The position numbers and the translations under genes were made by a program. Positions 51,174 to 57,148 of a stretch of DNA of 57,148 bases are shown in pieces. The notes under the pieces are model-generated. The model was not told the DNA's origin. It worked only from the letters and a program-made list of their open reading frames with translations, and ran no database searches. This DNA is from Negativicoccus succinicivorans (lineage in GTDB: Bacteria; Bacillota; Negativicutes; Veillonellales; Negativicoccaceae). The stretch is taken from positions 1 to 57,148 of the forward strand of contig NZ_JAHAJN010000009.1 of the NCBI RefSeq assembly GCF_018372215.1. The letters run 5' to 3'. Each line of letters opens with the position of its first letter. Within the stretch, counting starts at the first letter, position 1.

Positions 51174-51944
51174 ATGCTGTTCGATACGCATGCCCATCTT
51201 TACGATGAAAAATTTCAGTACGATCGCGAGGAAATGATCGCCGAAGTATTGAAAACGGTCGAGCATGTGGTCATTCCCGGCGAAGACAGGGAAACCGGCG
51301 CGCAAGCGTTGGCGCTGGCGGAAAAATACCCCGCGTTTTATTGCGCGGTAGGCGTGCATCCGCACTTGGCCGCGGCGATGACGGAAGAAGATTTCGCGCA
51401 AATCAAAACATGGGCGCAAACGGAGAAAAAAGTAGTCGCCATCGGTGAGATCGGTCTCGATTACTACTACGACAACAGCCCGCGGGATATTCAGCAGGAG
51501 GTTTTTCGCCGCTTTGTGAAATTGGGAATCGAGCTGGACTTGCCGATCATCATTCACGATCGCGACGCGCACGGCGACACCCTGCGGATTTTGCAGGAAG
51601 AGGCGCATCCTCGCCTGCGCGGCATTTTGCACTGCTACAGCGGCAGTTATGAAATGGCCGCCGAATTATTGAAATTGGGCTTTTACATTTCCTTTTCCGG
51701 TACCGTAGTGTTCCCGAAAAGCACGAAATTAAAAGATGTGGCGCGGCGTCTGCCGCTTGATCGTCTGTTGATCGAAACGGACAGTCCCTACCTCACGCCG
51801 CCGCCGTTCCGCGGTCGGCGCAACGATCCGACGCGCGTGTACTACGTCGCGGAAGAACTCGCCCGCTTGCACGACATGCCGGTCGAAAAAATGATCGAAA
51901 CTACTTCCCGCAACGCGAAAACGATTTACCGCATCAACGATTAA
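51174..51944 (+). CDS. tatD: TatD family metal-dependent hydrolase
   Basis: A 256-residue TIM-barrel DNase-like hydrolase. FDTHAHLYD (metal His at about 5 and 7), VHPH (about 62), GEIGLDYYYDNS (catalytic Glu about 92), PIIIHDRDAHGDT (about 127), HCYSGS (about 153) and ETDSPYLTP (about 203) give the full metal-ligand set. TatD enzymes are 3'-5' exonucleases or D-aminoacyl hydrolases. The ATG follows the metG stop with no gap. It is the last gene of the operon, ended by a terminator. Confidence 0.95.
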   Translation: MLFDTHAHLYDEKFQYDREEMIAEVLKTVEHVVIPGEDRETGAQALALAEKYPAFYCAVGVHPHLAAAMTEEDFAQIKTWAQTEKKVVAIGEIGLDYYYDNSPRDIQQEVFRRFVKLGIELDLPIIIHDRDAHGDTLRILQEEAHPRLRGILHCYSGSYEMAAELLKLGFYISFSGTVVFPKSTKLKDVARRLPLDRLLIETDSPYLTPPPFRGRRNDPTRVYYVAEELARLHDMPVEKMIETTSRNAKTIYRIND

Positions 51945-51972
51945 AGAACCCATTCACGGGTTCTTTTTTTAT
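51945..51972 (+). terminator. Terminator after tatD
   Basis: AGAACCC (51945-51951) pairs with GGGTTCT (51958-51964), T-run follows. Confidence 0.88.
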
Positions 51973-52021
51973 TTGACGATTGTCGCGAATGCCGCTTTTT
52001 CAAAAATGCGATTATAAATGC

Positions 52022-52050
52022 TGGACTTTTTCCGCGCTTTCTTGTAAAAT
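52022..52050 (+). promoter_or_regulatory. Promoter of the TrpXYZ-like ABC operon
   Basis: TGGACT (52022-52027), 17-bp spacer, TAAAAT (52045-52050). The leader holds ATGGCAGCAT twice, 18 bp apart (52081-52108). Confidence 0.65.
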
Positions 52051-52136
52051 ACTGTTCAACTATCTTTTGACAGATAGCGTATGGCAGCATAAGCAGGATG
52101 GCAGCATGAGTAGCAGAGTAGCAGGGAAGGATGAGA

Positions 52137-53132
52137 ATGATGGAGAAAAACCGTCTCAAAAAAGTAGCGTGGGTAGGATTGGCAGGCATAGTATTGTGCG
52201 GCGCGCTCGCAGGATGTGGAGCGACCGTCGAACATAAACAAAGCGGTACACCGTATTCGGTCGGATTGGTGCAGATTGTGCAGCATCCGGCGCTCGATGA
52301 AGCGGCTCGCGGCATTGCTGACGGCATGACGCAGGCGGGGCTGAAAGAGGGCGCTGATTATACGCTGGAGAGCCAAAACGCTCAAGGCGATCAGTCTAAC
52401 TTGGATACGATTGTGCGGCATTTTTTATTTAGCAAAAAACAATTGATTTACGCGGTGGCTACGCCGGCGGCGCAAGCGGTAGCGAACGCCACGCATGAAA
52501 TACCGGTGGTGGCGACGGCGGTGACGGATTTCGCGGCGGCGGGACTTGTCAAAGACGAGTCGCGACCGCAAACGAATGTGACCGGCACCAGCGACCGCAC
52601 CGATTTGAAAGCGCAATTGGATTTGATGCGGAAATTGACGCCGCAGGTTAAAACATTGGGCGTCATCTATAACGCGGGCGAGGTCAACTCCGAACTGCAA
52701 GTGAAAGCATTGGAGCCGGCGGCGCAAGCGCTGGGCATGACCGTGAAAAAATTTACGGTGGCGTCGGTGAACGACATCCCGCAGACCGCGTACCAAATGA
52801 CGGGCGAAGTCGACGCGGTATACGTGCCGACGGATAATGTGGTGGCGTCCGCGTTACTGGCGTTGATCGCGGTGACGAACGAAAAGAACATACCCGTTTA
52901 CGGCGCCGAGATCGCGCACGTGAAAAACGGCGCGTTGGCGTCGGTTTCCGTAGATTACTACAAGCTCGGCTTACGGGCGGGCATGATGGGCGCGCAGATC
53001 CTCAAAGGCGAAGCGAAACCGGAAACCATGCCGATTGAAACGCAAACGGAACTCGTTCCCGTGCTGAACCGCGCGCAGGCGGAATTATTGGGTATTACCG
53101 TGCCGACGGATATCGGTTTTACGGAAGTATAG
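52137..53132 (+). CDS. ABC transporter substrate-binding lipoprotein (TrpX-like)
   Basis: A 331-residue lipoprotein of the ABC_sub_bind (DUF534) family. Signal peptide with lipobox LAGC (about 26-29), then YSVGLVQIVQHPALDEAARGIADGM, typical of the family, and a periplasmic-binding-protein fold throughout. These operons are often T-box-controlled and predicted to import tryptophan or another aromatic amino acid, but no T-box is seen here and the ligand is unknown. GGAAGG lies 6 nt before the ATG at 52137 (ATG 52131 and 52140 are nearby). Permease and ATPase follow at 22 bp and by overlap. Confidence 0.85.
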   Translation: MMEKNRLKKVAWVGLAGIVLCGALAGCGATVEHKQSGTPYSVGLVQIVQHPALDEAARGIADGMTQAGLKEGADYTLESQNAQGDQSNLDTIVRHFLFSKKQLIYAVATPAAQAVANATHEIPVVATAVTDFAAAGLVKDESRPQTNVTGTSDRTDLKAQLDLMRKLTPQVKTLGVIYNAGEVNSELQVKALEPAAQALGMTVKKFTVASVNDIPQTAYQMTGEVDAVYVPTDNVVASALLALIAVTNEKNIPVYGAEIAHVKNGALASVSVDYYKLGLRAGMMGAQILKGEAKPETMPIETQTELVPVLNRAQAELLGITVPTDIGFTEV

Positions 53133-53154
53133 GAACGCGGGAAGGAGAACGAAG

Positions 53155-54033
53155 TTGAGTTTACTCGTAGCCACTTTAGCGCAGGGATTGATTTGGTCGC
53201 TCCTGGCGCTCGGCGTATTTTTGACATTTCGGGTATTGGACATCGCCGACCTTTCCGTGGAGGGCACCTTTCCTCTCGGCGCGGCGGTCGCGGCGATGTG
53301 GATCGCGGGCGGCGGCTCTCCCTGGACGGCGCTGCTCTTGTCACTCGCGGCGGGCGCCGCGGCGGGCACGGTTACCGCGCTCTTGCATACGAAGCTGAAA
53401 ATCCCCGCGCTCTTGGCCGGTATTTTAACGATGATCGCGCTTTACTCCGTGAATTTGCATATCATGGGGAAAGCGAATATTTCTTTATTGCGCGCGCGCA
53501 CGGTGTTTACCGATTTAGCCGGCGGCTTCGCGCCGCCGATGTGGACGCCCTTTCTGGTCGGACTCTCGTTGGCCGTCGGTTTCGGCTTGCTGCTGTATTG
53601 GTTTTTCGGCACCGAACTCGGCACGGCGATTCGCGCGACGGGCAATAATCCGCGCATGATTCGCGCGCTCGGCGTCAATACGGACGGCATGATCGTGTTG
53701 GGCATGCTGTTGAGCAACGCGCTGGTCGCGCTCTGCGGCGCTTTCGTCGCGCAGAGTCAGGGATTCGCCGACGTCGGCATGGGCATCGGCACCATCGTGA
53801 TCGGTCTGGCGGCCGTCATCATCGGCGAAGTGCTCTTCGGCCGGTCCAGTTTTAAAAACAGTCTTTGCTCCGTTGTTTTGGGTTCGATTATGTATCGCAT
53901 CGTGATCGCGGTCGTCTTGTACATGGGCATGCCGCCGAACGATTTGAAACTGTTTACCGCTGTTTTGGTGGCGTTGGCGTTGGCCTTGCCGTTGGTGCAA
54001 AAACAATGGTCGGCCGGGAAGCGAGGTGCCTGA
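53155..54033 (+). CDS. ABC transporter permease (branched-chain/TrpY type)
   Basis: A 292-residue permease with eight to nine transmembrane helices, BPD_transp_2 family. SLLALGVFLTFRVLDIADLSVEGTFPLGAAVAA (about 16-47) is typical of the partners of ABC_sub_bind proteins. The GTAIRATGNNPRMIRALGVNTD segment (about 160-182) is the ATPase-contact loop. It starts at TTG 53155 with GGAGAACGAAG upstream and overlaps the ATPase gene by 1 nt. Confidence 0.9.
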   Translation: MSLLVATLAQGLIWSLLALGVFLTFRVLDIADLSVEGTFPLGAAVAAMWIAGGGSPWTALLLSLAAGAAAGTVTALLHTKLKIPALLAGILTMIALYSVNLHIMGKANISLLRARTVFTDLAGGFAPPMWTPFLVGLSLAVGFGLLLYWFFGTELGTAIRATGNNPRMIRALGVNTDGMIVLGMLLSNALVALCGAFVAQSQGFADVGMGIGTIVIGLAAVIIGEVLFGRSSFKNSLCSVVLGSIMYRIVIAVVLYMGMPPNDLKLFTAVLVALALALPLVQKQWSAGKRGA

Positions 54034-54821
54034 TGCTTCATATGACGAACCTCAAAAAAACATTTTTCCCCGGCTCGGTCAATGCGAAAGTCGCGTTAGA
54101 CGGCTGCGATTTGCATTTACAACCCGGCGACTTCTGCACGATGATCGGCGGCAACGGCGCGGGCAAATCGACGCTTTTGAACGCGATCGCCGGCGTGTTT
54201 CCTGTCGACGCCGGACGAATCGTCATTGACGGTCGCGATGTGACCGCCTGTTCGGAACACCGGCGCGCGCGCTACATCGGGCGCGTGTTTCAAGACCCGT
54301 TGCAAGGCACGGCGGGCGGCATGATGGTGGAAGAAAATTTAATACTCGCGGCGAAACGAGGCTTGCCGCTCTCTCTGCGTTGGGCGTTCAGCAACGACAA
54401 GCGGGAGCATTATCGCGAACTTTTGGCGACGCTGGGTCTGGGGTTGGAAGATCGTCTGTTCACGCGCATGGAGCTCTTATCGGGCGGACAACGCCAGGCC
54501 GTTACCTTATTGATGGCGACCTTGCAACGTCCGAAACTCTTGCTTTTGGACGAACCGACCGCCGCGTTGGATCCGAAAACGGCGGTGAAAGTATTGGCGC
54601 TCACCGATCGCATCGTGCGGGAGCATCAACTCACCACGCTGATGATCACCCACAATATGCGCGACGCCTTGCGCTTGGGCAATCGCCTGATCATGATGAA
54701 TCAGGGACGCATTATTTGGGATGTGAAAGGTGAGGAGAAAGCGCGACTTACCGTCACCGACGTGTTGCAAAAATTTGAAGAAACCGCGGCGTCGTTCAGC
54801 GACAGCATGGTCTTGGCATAA
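54033..54821 (+). CDS. ABC transporter ATP-binding protein (TrpZ type)
   Basis: A 262-residue ATPase. Walker A IGGNGAGKSTLLNA (about 37-50), signature LSGGQRQAVTLLMATL (about 150-165), Walker B LLLDEPTAALDP (about 170-181), and the switch His in ITHNMRDAL (about 209). GAGGTGCC precedes the ATG, which shares a base with the permease stop. The frame from 53865 lies inside the permease gene and is not used. It is the last gene of the importer operon, with a strong terminator. Confidence 0.93.
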   Translation: MLHMTNLKKTFFPGSVNAKVALDGCDLHLQPGDFCTMIGGNGAGKSTLLNAIAGVFPVDAGRIVIDGRDVTACSEHRRARYIGRVFQDPLQGTAGGMMVEENLILAAKRGLPLSLRWAFSNDKREHYRELLATLGLGLEDRLFTRMELLSGGQRQAVTLLMATLQRPKLLLLDEPTAALDPKTAVKVLALTDRIVREHQLTTLMITHNMRDALRLGNRLIMMNQGRIIWDVKGEEKARLTVTDVLQKFEETAASFSDSMVLA

Positions 54822-54849
54822 AAAAGAGCGTCGATCGACGCTCTTTTTT
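54821..54849 (+). terminator. Terminator of the ABC importer operon
   Basis: AGAGCGTCGA/TCGACGCTCT perfect palindrome (54825-54844), with A-run before and T-run after. Confidence 0.92.
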
Positions 54850-54927
54850 TGCGGCGCATTTATTTTTCAACGACGGCCCCACGGCAAACTGCATGCGGCC
54901 GCGGCGTAGTGAAAAATATAACCCATA

Positions 54928-54936
54928 TGCTATAAT
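54928..54936 (+). promoter_or_regulatory. Extended -10 promoter of the DUF3825 gene
   Basis: TGCTATAAT at 54928-54936, 31 bp before the GTG start; no clear -35, as is common with extended -10 sites. Confidence 0.6.
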
Positions 54937-54967
54937 AAACGAGTATACACAGATAAGGAGGTGTCCT

Positions 54968-56491
54968 GTGGCAGGAATTAAAAACAAAGCCTGCATTCCC
55001 TCCACCAGTTGGAATCGTTTGCGCAAGCTCTACGGTAACGAAAGAATAGACTATTATAATTTACTCGAAGAAAGTTACCTCAGCGCTCGCGAAAACGGCA
55101 CTCTCACGGAACGGAAGGATGAGGAAGTCGCGTACCTGCTGAATCGCCCCAGCGTCACCGGCAAGGCGGTCGCGGTTCGTTACATTCCCAACGCCGACTC
55201 ATACCGCGCGAAAAATCCGCAGTGGATTTGGTATTTAAGCGAAGTCAATGAAACGGAAGCGGCGGCAGGCGATGGTAAAAAGGAACGGCGTAAACCTGCT
55301 CGCGCGAAAAACGGCAAATTCGCCAAAACATTGACGCCCACGACGCAACGGGGCATTCAAGTCCCGCCGGATAAACCGGCGAAGGTCAACCGCTCGTCGA
55401 AATCGTCGGCCAAGCAAAATAACGCTTCGCCGTCGACGGAAGATAACGGAGCGGCGAAGAAAATAGCGAACAACAATTCGGTGAAAACGGCGCATCGCAT
55501 CGTCGACGCGTTGCCGCCGGAAATCGCGGGCGGCGCGCCCGGCGGTGAAGAGGTTGGCCCGAACGTCGCGTTGCGGCAATTCGCCTGGCTCGGCGCGGAA
55601 GTTGAGTTTTATAACGACTTATATAAGATGATGAAGAGCGAGCCATGGTATTTTTCGAACGACACTCACAATGCCAGCTTGGCGAGCTATATAAACTATA
55701 CTTTCTATCGTTTGCAAACCGAGCAAAAAATCGTTTACTCCCTGGATAACCAATACGCCGCTTTTAACACCGGTCTTGTCGACAATCGGGATAACGAAAT
55801 TTACGCCTTATTCGCGCGTGAACCCGGTTACCGCCAGGAATGGGTCTATCGCGCGTTCTGCATTCGCGGCACGGGCGACGGTAAAATCCTCAGCGAGAAA
55901 TTCATCGAGTTTCCGGAAAAAGCCGATTACGCGCTCGATCCGCGCTTGCAACAGATCGGACGCGATACGGAGCTGGATGTCGATTTCCAACATATCGTGA
56001 TCGCCAACGCGGGTCGTTTGCCCGAAGAAACCTTGATTGAAGAAAGCGACCGGGAGACCAAATCGCCGCTGAAAAATATCCTCGTGCAGCGTCGTCGCTT
56101 GCAAGAGCAGGGCGACCGCGAAGGCGTCGCGCAGCAAAACTATAAACTCGGCACGTTGGTAGCCGAGCATGAAGAATGGCAAAATCGCCTGCTCGATCGT
56201 TTGGAAGAGCATGTGAAAGTCGCGCGCGACCGCGTGGATCAAAACCCCGCCATCGCCATTCCCGTCTACTATCCCGGCAAAAACACGATGAGCGTCATCC
56301 TTCCCTTGTATCGTTTCCGTGATGATGACATCGCTTACGGCGCGTTGGTTGTAGGCATTACGCCGGCGGGAAATTATCAGGCGCACACGCTGTTGACTCC
56401 GAAAATGGCGTACGTTGACGCGCGTATCGTGCGACCGATCGACAGCCTTTGGCTGATGAAAGCCTATCTCGCCGCTAATGAAGAAAACTAA
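54968..56491 (+). CDS. DUF3825 domain-containing protein
   Basis: A 507-residue cytoplasmic protein. The N-terminal part (about 1-90) contains a small alpha/beta segment resembling a nucleic-acid-binding module; it is followed by a Lys/Ala/Asn-rich disordered linker (about 95-175) and a DUF3825 domain (about 195-507) with FNTGLVDNRDNEIYALF, AIPVYYPGKNTMSVILPLYR, YQAHTLLTPKMAYVDARIV and RPIDSLWL at the end. DUF3825 function is unknown; a link to RNA or nucleic-acid metabolism is a guess from domain company in other genomes. Start is GTG 54968 with AAGGAGGTG upstream. It is monocistronic, between the ABC operon and the SLH porin gene. Confidence 0.8.
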   Translation: MAGIKNKACIPSTSWNRLRKLYGNERIDYYNLLEESYLSARENGTLTERKDEEVAYLLNRPSVTGKAVAVRYIPNADSYRAKNPQWIWYLSEVNETEAAAGDGKKERRKPARAKNGKFAKTLTPTTQRGIQVPPDKPAKVNRSSKSSAKQNNASPSTEDNGAAKKIANNNSVKTAHRIVDALPPEIAGGAPGGEEVGPNVALRQFAWLGAEVEFYNDLYKMMKSEPWYFSNDTHNASLASYINYTFYRLQTEQKIVYSLDNQYAAFNTGLVDNRDNEIYALFAREPGYRQEWVYRAFCIRGTGDGKILSEKFIEFPEKADYALDPRLQQIGRDTELDVDFQHIVIANAGRLPEETLIEESDRETKSPLKNILVQRRRLQEQGDREGVAQQNYKLGTLVAEHEEWQNRLLDRLEEHVKVARDRVDQNPAIAIPVYYPGKNTMSVILPLYRFRDDDIAYGALVVGITPAGNYQAHTLLTPKMAYVDARIVRPIDSLWLMKAYLAANEEN

Positions 56492-56510
56492 AACACATTT
56501 TAATTTAGTC

Positions 56511-56541
56511 CCTCGCTTTGCCCTGAGCGAGAGGCTTTTTC
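56511..56541 (+). terminator. Weak terminator after the DUF3825 gene
   Basis: CTCGCT (56512-56517) pairs with AGCGAG (56525-56530), then AGGCTTTTTC. The stem is short. Confidence 0.5.
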
Positions 56542-56660
56542 TTTCCGTGGGGCGGCGGATGCGGCTAAATATTAAAAAATGAGCGCAAAAATAGAAATTG
56601 ACGTTGGTACTAGAATGAAATTAAAAGTTTCCAAAACAGCCCAAAACCATTGTAAAAAGA

Positions 56661-56689
56661 TTGCTTTCACACTTTTTAAATGATACACT
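56661..56689 (+). promoter_or_regulatory. Promoter of the SLH porin gene
   Basis: TTGCTT (56661-56666), 17-bp spacer, TACACT (56684-56689). The leader is about 120 nt. Upstream bases 56542-56660 are AT-rich with no gene. Confidence 0.75.
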
Positions 56690-56762
56690 GCATATAAGTC
56701 AGCGATCCGACAGACGCTGCTGGCAGAGTCGAGGGTAGAGGAAACCAGGTCACTCGCACCGC

Positions 56763-56811
56763 GACACTCTGAAAACTTTCTGTCGAAATTTTGAACTCAA
56801 AGGAGAGTGTC
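56763..56811 (+). promoter_or_regulatory. Leader inverted repeat overlapping the SD of the SLH porin gene
   Basis: GACACTCT (56763-56770) pairs with AGAGTGTC (56804-56811); the second arm includes the GGAG SD bases. The loop is 33 nt. A formed stem would hinder ribosome binding. Confidence 0.5.
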
Positions 56812-56815
56812 AATT

Positions 56816-57148
56816 ATGATGAATAAAAAATTGGCAACAGTATTGGCAGCTGCTTGCGTCCTCGGCGCAACGACAGCATTCGCGGCCCCGAATCCGTTCT
56901 CGGATGTAACTCCAAACGATTGGGCTTACCAGGCAGTATCCCAACTCGCCGCTGAAGGCGTAGTCGAAGGATACCCGGACGGAACATTCAAAGGCCAGCA
57001 GAACATCACCCGCTATGAAATGGCGCAGATGGTCGCTCGCGCGATGGTAAAACAGGATCAGTTGAACGCGGAACAACAGGCGCAATTGAACCGTTTGGCT
57101 GACGAATTCGCGAACGAACTGAACAGCCTCGGCGTACGCGTTTCCAAC
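56816..57148 (+). CDS. SLH-domain outer membrane porin (OmpM-like), 5' part
   Basis: The first 111 codons are in the window; no stop. A signal peptide (about 1-23, cleaved after AFA), an SLH domain (about 25-85; NPFSDVTPNDWAYQAVSQLA, then GYPDGTFKGQQNITRYEMAQ and MVARAM), and the start of a Gln/Leu coiled coil (about 87-111) make it an OmpM-type protein, which in Negativicutes tethers the outer membrane to peptidoglycan and forms a beta-barrel channel. AAAGGAG lies 10 nt before the ATG. It is strongly indicative of a diderm Firmicute. The leader may be regulatory. Confidence 0.9.
   Translation, partial: MMNKKLATVLAAACVLGATTAFAAPNPFSDVTPNDWAYQAVSQLAAEGVVEGYPDGTFKGQQNITRYEMAQMVARAMVKQDQLNAEQQAQLNRLADEFANELNSLGVRVSN

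Overview
The window looks like chromosomal DNA of an anaerobic diderm Firmicute of the class Negativicutes, probably a Veillonellaceae relative (Negativicoccus, Dialister or Megasphaera-like; genus not determined). The evidence is a Firmicutes-type gene order (cggR-gap-pgk-tpiA-gpmI-eno; holB-ricT-trmN6-rsmI-metG-tatD; yceD-rpmF; ppsA-ccpN-PEP synthase regulator) together with an SLH-domain outer-membrane protein of the OmpM kind at the right edge. An oxygen-sensitive class III ribonucleotide reductase, an oxygen-defence SodA and remnants of a methylmalonyl-CoA mutase/CoA-transferase locus fit an anaerobe with propionate/succinate metabolism. Almost everything is ordinary core chromosome; no prophage, IS element, CRISPR array or tRNA was seen.

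Layout. 1-120: 3' end of a 5S rRNA and its terminator. 0.2-5 kb: NhaC-type transporter, acetamidase/formamidase, aspartate/glutamate racemase and APC permease, a loose nitrogen/amino-acid uptake cluster. 5.2-8.3 kb: lemA and a TPM-domain protein, yceD-rpmF, and a convergent TPR lipoprotein. 8.4-11 kb: nhaA, tyrS. 11-16 kb: PEP synthase, a CcpN-like repressor, the PEP synthase/PPDK regulatory kinase-phosphorylase, and a dNTPase. 16-19 kb (minus): rpmB and metNIQ under a SAM-I riboswitch. 19.2-22 kb: nrdDG behind probable NrdR boxes. 22-22.4 kb: a candidate free-standing small RNA. 22.4-27.5 kb (minus): class A PBP, rpsD, ornithine decarboxylase. 27.6-28.6 kb: rplM-rpsI. 28.7-30.8 kb (minus): gamma carbonic anhydrase, fabK, GNAT. 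31-38 kb: the complete lower glycolytic operon with its regulator. 37.9-39.1 kb: a scar made of pieces of three genes (LysR, CoA transferase, methylmalonyl-CoA mutase), followed by an MmgE/PrpD gene. 40.6-45.5 kb: sodA, trxB-nth, small unknown genes, a frameshifted HsdS-like gene and an exported lipase. 45.7-52 kb: the holB-to-tatD housekeeping operon. 52-54.8 kb: a TrpXYZ-like ABC importer. 55-57.1 kb: a DUF3825 protein and the start of the SLH porin gene.

Links between genes. Glycolysis and gluconeogenesis regulators sit beside their targets: CggR has a palindromic operator in its own leader, and an inverted repeat resembling the CcpN motif covers the ppsA promoter upstream of ccpN itself. 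The most unusual signals are non-coding or decayed: the candidate sRNA at about 22.23-22.33 kb, the three-part gene scar, three contiguous 12-bp repeats at the fabK promoter, and a leader hairpin that would mask the ribosome-binding site of the SLH porin. All family calls come from reading translated sequence by eye; no database search was run.
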